Assembly (NCBI GenBank): GCA_005883305.1
Contig: VBAC01000001.1
Span: forward strand, 1,178,001-1,242,000
Origin: Alphaproteobacteria bacterium
Lineage (GTDB): Bacteria; Pseudomonadota; Alphaproteobacteria; Sphingomonadales; Sphingomonadaceae
Direction of reading: 5' to 3'
DNA length: 64,000 bases
Positions 39,004 through 47,973 of the stretch are shown here, one piece after another. The translations under genes were made by a program, and so were the position numbers. A model generated the notes under the pieces. The model saw only the letters and a program-made list of their open reading frames with translations. It had not been told where the DNA came from and searched no databases. Position 1 is the stretch's first letter, and each line of letters opens with the position of its first letter.

Positions 39004-41393
39004 CCCGCGGCGCGGGCGGCGGCGTAGCCCGCGCGCTGGTCGGCGGTGCGCGGCAGGCGGATGGTGACCGTCGTCCCCTCGCCTGGCTTGGATTGAAGTT
39101 GAAGAACGCCGCCGTGCGCCTCGACGAACTGGCGCGCGAGCGGAAGGCCGAGGCCGAGCGACGCCTGCTCGTCTCCGCGCCCCTCAACCGTGCGCTGGAA
39201 GCGGTCGAAGACTCGCGCCTGATCGGCCGGAGCGATTCCGCGGCCATTGTCCGATATGATGATCTTCGCCGCATCGCGCCCGCCTTCCACGCGCAGCAGC
39301 ACGCGTCCGCCTTTGTCGGTGTAGGCGATCGCGTTGCGAACGACGTTGCCGACTGCCTGGGCGAGCCGCCGCCTGTCGCCGGTGATCACTCCCGCAGACC
39401 CCTTGGACTGCACCGCGAGCTCGATACCTTGGCGGTCGGCGAGGCGGCGGGTGTCTTCGGCGATCTCATTGCAGAGGTCTCCGAGGTCGACCTCCTCCTC
39501 GGCGAGCAGAAGGCCGCCGGTCTCGCTCTGCGTGAGATCGAGCACGTTGTCGATCAGCGCGCCGAGCCGGACGACGCTGTCCAGGATTGCGGTGACATAT
39601 TCGGACGCCACCGACGGCAGATCGCCGGCATAGCCCGCCGACAGCATCTCGGCGAAGCCGGCGATCGAGGTCAGCGGGGTGCGCAGCTCGTAGCTCATGT
39701 TGGAGACGAAGGCGGTCTTCAGCCGGTCCGCTTCCTCCAGCGCCTCGTTGCGGTCGCGAAGCGCGGACTCGACCTTCCGGCTGTCGGATATGTCGAGCAT
39801 GGTGAACAGCGCGTTGCCGTCGGGCAGCGGCACCGCGGCGAACTCGAACTCGCGCCCGTCGAGCATCGACACCCGCCCCCCGCGCTGCTTGCGCTCGACG
39901 GTCGCGCTGCGCACCAGCTCGCGCACGAGCCCCGCATGGCTGGCACGCTTGAGCTTGCCGGCGAGATGCGGCGCGAGCGCGTCCACCCGCGGGTGCTTGG
40001 CGAGCTGCTCCTCCTCAAAGCCCCACACCTCGCGAAAGCGGTTGTTCCAAAGATTCAGCCGCCCGTCCGCGGCGAACACGCCGACCGCTTCGAACAGATT
40101 GTCGAAGGTCGCCGAGCGGACCCGAAGCAGGGTGTCGCGCGCCGAGGCGAGCTGGATCTGCTCGGTGCGATCCTCGAAGATCGTCAGCAGGCCTCCGTCG
40201 GGCAGCGGCTGGGCGACGACTCGCAAATGCCTCCCGCCCGCAAGCAGCCAGTCCTCCTCCTCCGCCTCCAGCCCGCTCGTGAACCACGCCCGGTGCGCTT
40301 CCTTCCAGTCCGGAAAGTCGCGCACCTCGGGCAAGTTTCCGGCCTCGCGCATCGCCTCGATCACGCGGTCGAATTCGGGGCGGTCGCCGAGGAAGTCGGC
40401 CGGCAGGGCGAACATCTGGGCGAAGGGCTCGTTGAAGAAGATCAGCGAGCGGTCGCGGCCGAACTGGGCCACTCCCGCGGACAGGCGGTCGAGCATGTCG
40501 CGTTGGGCGCGGACGAAGCGGTCGAGGTCGGAGCGGGCGCGTTCCTGGTCCTCGACGTCGATCGCGTAGCCCGCGACGCCGTTCGGCCCGAGCGGGATCT
40601 CGACCACCTGCATCATCCGCCGCTCCCCGGCGACGGTCGCCGGGACGGTGCGGAACGAGGCCTCCTGGCGATCGCGCACCCAGGCGGCGTCGGCGAGCGG
40701 GCTTCGGCCTTCCGCCTCGTCGATCAGCTCCGTTCCTTCGGCGACGACCGAAGCGGCGTTCTCGCCTTCGACCGCGTCGACATAGGCGCCGTTGACCATC
40801 ACCATCCTGAGGTCCGGCCCGCGGTGCCACATCGGGAAGGGCGCGGCCTCGATCAGCACCGAAAGCGCGTCGAGCGCTTCGGAGCGGCGCTCGAGCTGGG
40901 CGGTCAGGCGCGCCTTCTCCTCCTCGGACGCGGTCACGTCGACGAACCAGAGCACGGCGCTTCGCTCGCCGAAGCCGGGCGGAGCGGGGCTGCCATCGAC
41001 CCTGAATATCCGCGCCGAGCCCGCCGGGCGCACGGTCAGGCTGGAACGGCCGCCGGCCGCCGCCTCCGCGAGCACCCGCCCCAGCGGCGCCGCGGCCTCG
41101 GCCGGAAAGGGCTTGTCGTCGCCGAACAAGGCGAGCCAGCGGGGCGGAAGCTCGGTGAGGCCGAGCGCCCCCGCGAGCCGGCCCGAGCCGGAGATCGCGC
41201 CGTCGGGCGCCACAAGCAGCGGCGCGGCGGGGCCGGCCTCGATCAGCGCGCCGAGCCGGCCATGTTCGTCGATCACGGCCCGCGCCGCGGCGGAACGGCG
41301 CGCGCCGGCGATCGTGAACCACAAGGCCACGGCGAGCCACGCCCCGGCGAGGAGCGCGATCAAGCCCGCCATTGCCGGCGTCAGCGTTACCAA
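39000..41393 (-). CDS. divL: DivL-type PAS sensor pseudo-kinase with tyrosine in the H-box
   Basis: A 797-residue membrane-anchored signalling protein. One N-terminal span (LIALLAGAWLAVALWFTIAG, residues 11-30) is followed by several PAS-like domains (about 45-155, 170-285, 295-410 and 430-540). The dimerisation domain reads SNMSYELRTPLTSI: Tyr568 replaces the phospho-accepting histidine, as in Caulobacter DivL. The ATPase domain is intact (NVVRNAIAY, DNGRGI, SLGLGLPLARQF). DivL controls the CckA kinase and so CtrA activity in the cell cycle. The start appears to be TTG at 41393 (ATG at 41372 is possible). It heads the operon divL-tsaE-amgK-murU-addB. Standard pipelines would call it a histidine kinase; the tyrosine makes DivL the better name. 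Confidence 0.88.
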   Translation of the reverse strand: MVTLTPAMAGLIALLAGAWLAVALWFTIAGARRSAAARAVIDEHGRLGALIEAGPAAPLLVAPDGAISGSGRLAGALGLTELPPRWLALFGDDKPFPAEAAAPLGRVLAEAAAGGRSSLTVRPAGSARIFRVDGSPAPPGFGERSAVLWFVDVTASEEEKARLTAQLERRSEALDALSVLIEAAPFPMWHRGPDLRMVMVNGAYVDAVEGENAASVVAEGTELIDEAEGRSPLADAAWVRDRQEASFRTVPATVAGERRMMQVVEIPLGPNGVAGYAIDVEDQERARSDLDRFVRAQRDMLDRLSAGVAQFGRDRSLIFFNEPFAQMFALPADFLGDRPEFDRVIEAMREAGNLPEVRDFPDWKEAHRAWFTSGLEAEEEDWLLAGGRHLRVVAQPLPDGGLLTIFEDRTEQIQLASARDTLLRVRSATFDNLFEAVGVFAADGRLNLWNNRFREVWGFEEEQLAKHPRVDALAPHLAGKLKRASHAGLVRELVRSATVERKQRGGRVSMLDGREFEFAAVPLPDGNALFTMLDISDSRKVESALRDRNEALEEADRLKTAFVSNMSYELRTPLTSIAGFAEMLSAGYAGDLPSVASEYVTAILDSVVRLGALIDNVLDLTQSETGGLLLAEEEVDLGDLCNEIAEDTRRLADRQGIELAVQSKGSAGVITGDRRRLAQAVGNVVRNAIAYTDKGGRVLLRVEGGRDAAKIIISDNGRGIAPADQARVFDRFQRTVEGRGDEQASLGLGLPLARQFVEAHGGVLQLQSKPGEGTTVTIRLPRTADQRAGYAAARAAG

Positions 41394-41472
41394 GTCCCGC
41401 GCCCTTCGCTCATGAGAGTCTGTCTAGCGGCGGCGGCGCGCTTTCGGAAGGCGGGGCGCGGGCAAAAGAAAA

Positions 41473-41496
41473 GGGGCGGACCGAACGGCCCGCCCC
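41473..41496 (-). terminator. intrinsic terminator of the TonB-receptor gene
   Basis: The arms GGGGCGGACCG and CGGCCCGCCCC pair with one mismatch around a 2-base loop; on the minus strand they are followed by TTTTCTTTT. The hairpin lies 25 bases after the stop at 41522. Confidence 0.75.
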
Positions 41497-41521
41497 CAGT
41501 TTCTCGTAAGCTGCCTTGCGC

Positions 41522-44500
41522 TTAGCGGAAGTTCACGTTCACGCCAGCGTAGATGTAGCGGCCGATCGAGTCGAACGGGTCGCCACCGGCGGTGCCCAGC
41601 AGGCCCAGCGGCGGCAGGCGATCGAGGATGTTGTCGACGCCGCCGTAGAAGCTGAACTGCTCGTTGACTTGGTAGCCGAGCCGGATGCTGTGGTAGAACA
41701 CGTCCGGATAGTGGATGCGCGGACGGCTGTCGGCATTGGTCGGCGGCAGCAGGGCCACCGAGTTCAGCGAGCAACCGAGGCCGGCCGGCGGAGCGGCGGC
41801 ATAAGCGGCGGTGCACAGGCCCGGATAGGAGTGCATCGTCTCGTAGGCCGTGATCGTCTGCTTGCCGATGTAGCGCATGTTGTAGGTCACATCGAACGCG
41901 CCGAAATCGTAGTTCAGGTTGAGGTTCGCCGAGAAGACCGGATCGCCGAGCTCGGAAAGCTGACGGTTCGGAACGTTCGGGAACGACGGATCGATGTAGT
42001 TGGTCAGCTCGAACACGTAGGTGCCGATCGCGCGCGCCGTGAGGCGATGGCCGTTTTCGAAGGTCCGGCGATAGGCCAGCTCGACGTCGAGGCCTTCGGT
42101 CACCTGGCGGGCGAAGTTCACGCCCGCGGCGAGCAGTGCCGGAGGAGTGAACAGGCCGGTCGCCGGATCGCGGTTGATCGAGGTGCAGAGCGAGTTGCCC
42201 GGAGCCTGGTCGTAGCAGCCGTTGAGGATCTGCTGGGCGCCCAGGACCGAGATCAGGTTCTCGACCTTGATGTGGTAGTAATCGGCGGTCATCGAGAAGC
42301 CGGGCAGGAAGCGCGGCTCGATCACCGCACCGATCGTGTAGCTCTTGCCGGTTTCTTCGCGCAGGTTCTCGTTGCCGCCCTGAAGGAAGCTGGTCGAGGA
42401 CGAGCGTGCGAGGCAGTTGATGAACGGCCCGCCGAGGGTGGCCGGGAAGGCCGTGCCCGAGCAGGCCGCGACCAGGGCTGCCGTGGCCGTCGCCGGAACG
42501 CCGGCCGCGGCGCAGTTGGATGCACGGCTGCCGATGCCGATATTGGCGACGTCGCACGGATCGGCGAGCTGGTTGAAGTTCTCCGACAGCGGCGAGAACA
42601 GGTCCGACTGGGTCGGGGCGCGCACCGACTGCGAGTAATTCGCCCGGAAGCGAATGTCGCGGATCGGAGCCCAGGTGCCGCCGAGATTGTACGACCAGGT
42701 CGTCCCGGTGCTGCCCTGGTTGTAATCGGAGACGCGGGCCGCGCCTTCGATCGTCAGCTCCTGGGCGAACGGCATGTCGCGAAGGATCGGGAAGCGAATT
42801 TCGCCATAGGCTTCCTTCACTTCCAGCGCCGGCGGATCGAACGTCTGGATCGCGTTCAGGAAGGTCGCGCCGTTCTGAGTCAGCTGATCGAAGGCCGAAT
42901 AGGCCTCCTCACGCCGGTATTCGACGCCGAGCGCGAAGCCGACCGGACCGCCGGGCAGCTCGAACCACTGCGAAGAGTCGCCCGACACGAAGGCGGTCGC
43001 CTGGAGCTCCGACGCCGTCTCGCGGCGAATGGCGGTGGTGTTGACGTAGCCCAGCGCCGCGGCGCTCGGGGCGCCCGCGCCGAACAGGTTGATCGGCACG
43101 CAGGCCGGATCGTTGTTGGTCGGATCGGCGTCGGTGTTGATCCGGCACTGCGGGCCCGACGAGGTCTGCACGGCGTCGAGCGCATCGACGTAGCGGGCGA
43201 AGAAATTGCCCGTCGGGTCGGCGATGACGAGGTTGTTCAGCGAACGCATGTGCGTCTTGAGGTGGCCGTAGTTGAAGGCGACCTCATAGTGCCAGTCGTC
43301 CATGAAATCGCCTTCGAAGCCGGCGACGATGCGATAGGTGTCGCGATCGTGGATCTCGCCGCGGCCGCCGAAGTCGACGTTGAAGCGGCTGATCGGGAAG
43401 GTGCCGGTCGCCGGAGTGGTGCAACGGCCGACCGCCTGGAGCTGGGCCAGGATCTGCGGCGTGACGAACGCGTTGGTGCAGCGAAGCGTGCCGAGCGTGC
43501 CGCCCTGGACGAAGCTCGGCTGCCCTTCCTGGGTGGCGTCGATGTGGACGTATTTGGCTTCGAGGAACGGCTGGAAGGCGCGGGACACTTCGAAGCGCGC
43601 CAGGAGGTTCGCCGCGTAGCGCGTGATGCCCGCCGCGAGCTGGCCGGTGTCGCGCAGGGTCGAGCCGTGGCTGCCCTGGACGTTGCCCGAACCGTTGAGG
43701 CGGAGATCGTTGCCGATCACGTCGCGGACGAGCTCGCCGCGATCGTTGAAGTAGAAGATGCTCGGCTGGCCGTTGGCTTCGCAGCGCGCGGTGCGGATCG
43801 GGCCGGCGGGGATGCTGTTGGCAAGGCCGAGGGCGCAGGTCTGGCCGGTCGGAAGCGCCGGGGCGACGCTGCCGCCGTTGTAGATGCCGGCGTTGCGGAT
43901 ACCGCAGAGGAACTGGGTGTCCGGCGTGCCGTCCGAGTTGCTCAGGCCGGTTTCGCCGCCGGCCGCGCCCTGCGGTTCGACCAGGTCGTACTGGCAGCGG
44001 CCGTCATAAGCGCCCGTGAGGTCGGGACGATCGGTGAAGTAGAGCGCCTCGGCGCGGGTATATTCGAGCGCCACGGCGACGTTGCCGCGATCCTCGGCGA
44101 AGTTACGACCCCAGGTGAGGCCCGCGAAATATTGCGGACGATCGCCCTGATCGGAGACGCCGGCCTGGGCGCGGAAGCGCAGGCCGTCGAAATCGCGGCG
44201 GAGGATGAAGTTGACGACGCCGGCGACGGCGTCCGAGCCGTAGATCGCCGAGTTGCCGCCGGTCACGATGTCGACGCGCTCGACGAGCGTCAGCGGGATC
44301 GTGTTGACGTCGACCAGATAGTCGCCCGGCGAGCCGGTGATGTGGCGGCGGTTGTTGACCAGCACCAGGGTGCGGCTCGTGCCCAGGCCGCGAAGGTCGA
44401 GCAGGTTGAGGCCGGCGGTGCCGATGAAGCGGGTCGAGTTGCCCGAGCTGAACGAGGAGCGCAGCGACGGCAGGTCGTTGAGGTTGTCGCCGAGGTTGAC

Positions 44501-44800
44501 GTCACCCGTGTCGGTCAGCTCCTGGATGCCGACCGAGGTGATCGGAACCGTCGATTCGAGGTTGGGGCGGCGGATGCGCGAACCGGTGACGGTGATGGCG
44601 CCGCCTTCGGTCGCCGGGGCGGTCCCCTGCGTGCCGACTTCGCCGGCGGCGCAGGCGTCGCGCTCGGCCTGGGTCGGAAGGCTGGAGCAATTCTGGCCCG
44701 CGGACGGCGTGTCCTGCGCGGCGGCCGGCGTTGCGAAGCCGGCGATGGCAAGGGCGGCTACGGAAGCGGAGCCGAGAATGGAAGCTTGGAGACGGCGCAT
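41522..44800 (-). CDS. TonB-dependent outer-membrane receptor
   Basis: A 1092-residue outer-membrane transporter. The signal peptide (GSASVAALAIAGFATPAAAQ) is cleaved near residue 28. A plug domain follows, with ITVTGSRIRRPN, RGLGTSRTLVLVNNRRH and the conserved IYGSDAVAGVVNFILRRD; the rest is the beta-barrel, ending in a phenylalanine-arginine (NVNFR). Pairs of cysteines in the plug and barrel loops are unusual in number. The start at 44800 is supported by GGGGGATTCTCC upstream. The substrate is unknown: no siderophore, SusD-like or sugar genes adjoin it. A terminator follows at 41473. Confidence 0.92.
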   Translation of the reverse strand: MRRLQASILGSASVAALAIAGFATPAAAQDTPSAGQNCSSLPTQAERDACAAGEVGTQGTAPATEGGAITVTGSRIRRPNLESTVPITSVGIQELTDTGDVNLGDNLNDLPSLRSSFSSGNSTRFIGTAGLNLLDLRGLGTSRTLVLVNNRRHITGSPGDYLVDVNTIPLTLVERVDIVTGGNSAIYGSDAVAGVVNFILRRDFDGLRFRAQAGVSDQGDRPQYFAGLTWGRNFAEDRGNVAVALEYTRAEALYFTDRPDLTGAYDGRCQYDLVEPQGAAGGETGLSNSDGTPDTQFLCGIRNAGIYNGGSVAPALPTGQTCALGLANSIPAGPIRTARCEANGQPSIFYFNDRGELVRDVIGNDLRLNGSGNVQGSHGSTLRDTGQLAAGITRYAANLLARFEVSRAFQPFLEAKYVHIDATQEGQPSFVQGGTLGTLRCTNAFVTPQILAQLQAVGRCTTPATGTFPISRFNVDFGGRGEIHDRDTYRIVAGFEGDFMDDWHYEVAFNYGHLKTHMRSLNNLVIADPTGNFFARYVDALDAVQTSSGPQCRINTDADPTNNDPACVPINLFGAGAPSAAALGYVNTTAIRRETASELQATAFVSGDSSQWFELPGGPVGFALGVEYRREEAYSAFDQLTQNGATFLNAIQTFDPPALEVKEAYGEIRFPILRDMPFAQELTIEGAARVSDYNQGSTGTTWSYNLGGTWAPIRDIRFRANYSQSVRAPTQSDLFSPLSENFNQLADPCDVANIGIGSRASNCAAAGVPATATAALVAACSGTAFPATLGGPFINCLARSSSTSFLQGGNENLREETGKSYTIGAVIEPRFLPGFSMTADYYHIKVENLISVLGAQQILNGCYDQAPGNSLCTSINRDPATGLFTPPALLAAGVNFARQVTEGLDVELAYRRTFENGHRLTARAIGTYVFELTNYIDPSFPNVPNRQLSELGDPVFSANLNLNYDFGAFDVTYNMRYIGKQTITAYETMHSYPGLCTAAYAAAPPAGLGCSLNSVALLPPTNADSRPRIHYPDVFYHSIRLGYQVNEQFSFYGGVDNILDRLPPLGLLGTAGGDPFDSIGRYIYAGVNVNFR

Positions 44801-45009
44801 ACGGAGAATCCCCCAAAAGTGCAGGTTTTTGGCTGTGGCTCTCATTATCGGCTTGTCAGCAAAAGGAAATGCGCTTGCGAGCCGTCCTCCGGATAATGTC
44901 AAACCTGTTACATTAATGCCACATTCATCGCCCGCCCCCCTCTCGCCTTAAGCAACTGAGATCATGGGGCGCAAAGCGCGGCTCGCGCCGCCATCGAGCC
45001 TGCCGGACC

Positions 45010-45044
45010 AAAAAAAACGCCGCCGGGGCGCTTGCCCCGGCGGC
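45010..45044 (-). terminator. intrinsic terminator of ahcY
   Basis: The perfect 11-bp stem GCCGCCGGGGC / GCCCCGGCGGC with a 4-base loop is followed on the minus strand by a run of eight Ts. It lies 20 bases after the ahcY stop. Confidence 0.93.
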
Positions 45045-45064
45045 CGTCGTCTCGCCCGTGGCGA

Positions 45065-46477
45065 TCAGTAGCGGTAATGGTCGGGCTTGAACGGGCCTTC
45101 GACCGGAACGCCGATATAATCGGCCTGCTTCTGGCTGAGCTTCGAGAGCTTTACGCCCAGCTTGTCGAGGTGGAGCGCGGCGACCTTCTCGTCGAGATGC
45201 TTGGGCAGGACGTAGACGTCGTTCTTGTACGAGTCCGCCTTGGTCCACAGCTCGATCTGCGCCAGAGTCTGGTTGGTGAAGCTTGAGCTCATCACGAAGC
45301 TCGGATGGCCGGTGGCGCAGCCGAGGTTCACCAGGCGGCCCTTGGCGAGAACGATGATCTTCTTGCCGTCCGGGAACTCGACCTCGTCGACCTGCGGCTT
45401 GATCTCGGTCCACTTCATGTTCTGGAGCGCCGCGATCTGGATCTCGCTGTCGAAATGGCCGATGTTGCAGACGATCGCCATGTTCTTCATCGAGCGCATG
45501 TGATCGACCGTGATCACGTCGGCATTGCCGGTGGCGGTGACGAAGAGGTCGGAGCGGGTGACCGCCTCCTCCATGGTCACGACCTCATAGCCTTCCATCG
45601 CCGCCTGGAGCGCGCAGATCGGGTCGACCTCCGTGACGAGAACGCGCGCGCCGCCGTTGCGCAGGCTCGCGGCGCTGCCCTTGCCGACGTCGCCGAAGCC
45701 GGCGACCGTCGCGACCTTGCCCGCGAGCATGACGTCGGTCGCGCGGCGGATCGCGTCGACCAGGCTCTCCTTGCAGCCGTAGAGATTGTCGAACTTCGAC
45801 TTGGTCACGCTGTCGTTGACGTTGATCGCCGGGAACGGAAGCTTGCCCTTCTTGGCCAGCTCGTAGAGCCGGTGGACTCCGGTCGTGGTCTCCTCGGAGA
45901 CGCCCTTGATGTTCTGAACGGTCTTGGTCAGGTAGCCCGGGCGCTCGGCGAGGAAGCGGTTGAGGGTCGCGACGAACACCTCCTCTTCCTCGTTGGTCGG
46001 CGCGAACAGAGCCTCGCCGGCCTCGACTCGCGCGCCCCACAAGGCGAACATCGTCGCGTCGCCGCCGTCGTCGAGGATCATGTTGCAGGTCTGGTCCTGA
46101 CCCCAGTCGAAGATGCGCACGACGTAATCCCAATATTCCTCGAGCGTCTCGCCCTTGGTCGCGAAGACCGGCACGGCGGTGGCGGCGATCGCCGCCGCGG
46201 CGTGGTCCTGGGTCGAGAAGATGTTGCACGAGGCCCAGCGGACCTGGGCGCCGAGCGCGGTCAGGGTCTCGATCAGCACCGCGGTCTGGATCGTCATGTG
46301 GAGCGAGCCGGTGATGCGGGCACCCTTCAGCGGCTGCGACGCGCCGAATTCCGAGCGCAGCGCCATCAGGCCGGGCATCTCGGTCTCGGCGATCTCGATC
46401 TCCTTGCGGCCGAACGCGGCGAGGTTGATGTCGGCGACGACATAGTCGCTGAAGTCGGGCTTGGGCTGGGTGGCCAC
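45065..46477 (-). CDS. ahcY: adenosylhomocysteinase
   Basis: A 470-residue NAD-dependent enzyme that splits S-adenosylhomocysteine to adenosine and homocysteine in the methylation cycle. The NAD-binding [14 protein letters not shown], the substrate regions [14 protein letters not shown] and [13 protein letters not shown], and the C-terminal PFKPDHYRY are all typical. The start is GTG at 46477, supported by AAGGAGAC at the right spacing; it gives MATQPKPDF and the normal length. The 117-base upstream spacer contains a 20-bp palindrome and a leader hairpin. Confidence 0.97.
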   Translation of the reverse strand: MATQPKPDFSDYVVADINLAAFGRKEIEIAETEMPGLMALRSEFGASQPLKGARITGSLHMTIQTAVLIETLTALGAQVRWASCNIFSTQDHAAAAIAATAVPVFATKGETLEEYWDYVVRIFDWGQDQTCNMILDDGGDATMFALWGARVEAGEALFAPTNEEEEVFVATLNRFLAERPGYLTKTVQNIKGVSEETTTGVHRLYELAKKGKLPFPAINVNDSVTKSKFDNLYGCKESLVDAIRRATDVMLAGKVATVAGFGDVGKGSAASLRNGGARVLVTEVDPICALQAAMEGYEVVTMEEAVTRSDLFVTATGNADVITVDHMRSMKNMAIVCNIGHFDSEIQIAALQNMKWTEIKPQVDEVEFPDGKKIIVLAKGRLVNLGCATGHPSFVMSSSFTNQTLAQIELWTKADSYKNDVYVLPKHLDEKVAALHLDKLGVKLSKLSQKQADYIGVPVEGPFKPDHYRY

Positions 46478-46499
46478 GGCGTGTCTCCTTGAAAAAGCG

Positions 46500-46527
46500 A
46501 AAAGACCGCCCGGCGAGGCAGGCGGTC
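46500..46527 (-). terminator. terminator-like hairpin in the ahcY leader
   Basis: On the minus strand GACCGCC and GGCGGTC pair around a 10-base loop, followed by TTTTCGCTTTTT. It lies 23 bases before the ahcY start codon and 68 bases after the yqgE stop. It may end the yqgE transcript or act as an attenuator for ahcY. Confidence 0.6.
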
Positions 46528-46567
46528 GCATGGCAGGCCCACTAACCGGGGAAGGAGGCAAATGCAA

Positions 46568-46587
46568 ATATAAAGATATCTTTATAT
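46568..46587. promoter_or_regulatory. 20-bp perfect palindrome upstream of ahcY
   Basis: The sequence ATATAAAGATATCTTTATAT reads the same on both strands and is almost free of G and C in a GC-rich region. It sits 91 bases upstream of ahcY and 8 bases beyond the yqgE stop. AT-rich palindromes of this sort in front of ahcY and other methionine-cycle genes are known targets of the ArsR-family regulator SahR; assignment to SahR here is an inference. Confidence 0.6.
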
Positions 46588-46594
46588 GTGAAGT

Positions 46595-47155
46595 TCAGGC
46601 GGTCCCAAAATCGGCGGTGAGCAGCCGCGAATCGATGCCCGCCGCCTGGAACGCCGCGGCCCAGCGGGTGTCGACGTCGCAGCCGTAGAGCAAAGCCTCG
46701 TCGCCCGGAGTCGCGAACCAGCCGTGGCGCGCCAGCTCCTGCTCGAGCTGGCCCGGGCCCCATCCGGCATAGCCGAGCGCCGCGACCCACCGCTCCGGCC
46801 CCTTGCCCTCGGCGATCGCCTTCAGCACGTCGATCGTCCCCGACAGGATCCAGCGCTCGCCGACATAGACGCTTTCGCTTCCGCTCCAGTCCTTCGAATG
46901 GAGGATGAAGCCGCGCTGCGGCTCGACCGGGCCGCCGAGGTGGATCGGGACGTTCGGCGCCTCCCCCGGCTCGATGTCGAGCTGCTTGAGCAGATCGTGG
47001 AAGCCGAGCCGCGGCACCACCCGCCCGAGCCCGATGCCGAGCGCGCCTTCCTCGTCATGCACGCACATGGCGATCACCGCCTTCTCGAAGCGCGGATCGC
47101 CGATGCCCGGCATGGCGAGCAGGAACTGGCCGCTGAGGAATCGGGGGGCGTCCAT
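46595..47155 (-). CDS. yqgE: YqgE/AlgH family protein
   Basis: A 186-residue protein of UPF0301. Family marks are FLSGQFLLAMPGIGDPRFEKAVI-type N-terminus, the HDEEGALGIGLGRVV stretch, HLGGPV, RWVAALGYAGWGPGQLEQEL and ALLYGCD. Its biochemical role is unsettled; homologues have been linked to transcriptional control of alginate genes and to surface traits. The ATG at 47155 gives the conserved start; an upstream extension to 47251 is unrelated to the family. Confidence 0.9.
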   Translation of the reverse strand: MDAPRFLSGQFLLAMPGIGDPRFEKAVIAMCVHDEEGALGIGLGRVVPRLGFHDLLKQLDIEPGEAPNVPIHLGGPVEPQRGFILHSKDWSGSESVYVGERWILSGTIDVLKAIAEGKGPERWVAALGYAGWGPGQLEQELARHGWFATPGDEALLYGCDVDTRWAAAFQAAGIDSRLLTADFGTA

Positions 47156-47257
47156 GGCCGCGCTATAGGCGTTTGGCGAAGGCGCGGACAATTGCCTGAA
47201 GCATTTTCCAGTCAGGCGGATCGCCTGACGGCTCGGAAAATGCGGCGACAAAAAACT

Positions 47258-47299
47258 TTAGAGCATGATCCGCTTCAATCGAAGTGGATCATGCTCTAA
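47258..47299. repeat. 42-bp palindromic repeat
   Basis: Arms TTAGAGCATGATCCGCTTC and GAAGTGGATCATGCTCTAA pair with one mismatch. This is a dispersed repeat type known from many alphaproteobacteria. It lies between the divergent yqgE and peroxiredoxin genes, 36 bases before the latter start. Confidence 0.85.
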
Positions 47300-47335
47300 G
47301 GCCCCGGCCCGAACGAATTTCGAGGAGAGAGTGAC

Positions 47336-47818
47336 ATGACGATCCAGGTCGGCGACCGTATTCCGGACATGACCCTGACCAAGGCGACGGACGAAGGCCC
47401 GCAGCCGGTCGAGACCCGCGACTTCTTCGCCGGCCGCAAGGTCGCTCTCTTCTCCGTGCCCGGAGCCTTCACGCCGACCTGCTCGGCCCGCCACCTGCCC
47501 GGTTTCGTCGAGCGCGCCGAGGAGCTTCGCGACAAGGGCGTCGACGAGGTCGCCTGCGTCTCGGTCAACGACGCCTCCGTGATGGGCGCCTGGGGCAAGC
47601 AGGCCGGCGCCGACGGGAAGGTGACGATGCTCGCCGACGGCAACGGCGATTTCGCCGACGCGCTCGGCCTCTCGGCGGACTTTTCCAAGTTCGGCATGGG
47701 CAAGCGCGGCCAGCGCTGGTCGGCGATCGTCGACGACGGCGTGGTCGCCCGGCTCAACGTCGAGGAGCCCGGCGCGTTCAACGTGTCGAGCGCGGAGTTC
47801 CTGGTCGGGCAGCTGTAG
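47336..47818 (+). CDS. peroxiredoxin of the Prx5 family
   Basis: A 160-residue thiol peroxidase. The peroxidatic cysteine is C49 in PGAFTPTCS, with the conserved threonine and arginine region (VSVNDASVMGAWGK, NVEEPGAF) typical of the Prx5/AhpE-like (redoxin) group that reduces H2O2 and alkyl peroxides with thioredoxin, glutathione or glutaredoxin. GAGGAGAGAG precedes the ATG. It is monocistronic. Two thioredoxins are encoded elsewhere in the window and could be donors. Confidence 0.92.
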   Translation: MTIQVGDRIPDMTLTKATDEGPQPVETRDFFAGRKVALFSVPGAFTPTCSARHLPGFVERAEELRDKGVDEVACVSVNDASVMGAWGKQAGADGKVTMLADGNGDFADALGLSADFSKFGMGKRGQRWSAIVDDGVVARLNVEEPGAFNVSSAEFLVGQL

Positions 47819-47923
47819 TCGAGGCCGTCCCCACGGCAGCACCGCGGACGCGAAGCGGCCCCGGAGCTGCCGAAGGAGTCGGCCCGGCCGGCCGACGGGT
47901 CGGCGCACGCCGAACCCGATCGA

Positions 47924-47949
47924 CGTCACGGCACAATGGTGCCGTGACG
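47924..47949. terminator. perfect hairpin between convergent genes
   Basis: The arms CGTCACGGCAC and GTGCCGTGACG flank a 4-base loop, between the ends of the peroxiredoxin gene (plus) and the YbjN gene (minus). It could terminate both, although neither side has a T-run. Confidence 0.5.
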
Positions 47950-47973
47950 ACCTTCACCACCAACGTCACGCGT

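Noticed and set aside
41516-44896. A 1126-codon open frame on the plus strand opposite the TonB receptor gene
   Set aside because: It mirrors the receptor frame and shows no domain; long antisense frames are expected at this GC content because stop codons are rare.
44925-45413. Minus-strand frame of 162 codons at the ahcY 3' end
   Set aside because: It overlaps the end of ahcY in another frame and crosses its terminator; no protein-like features.
46478-46594. ahcY leader considered as an SAH riboswitch
   Set aside because: I could not match the conserved SAH-riboswitch core by eye; a covariance-model search would be needed, so only the hairpin and palindrome are reported.
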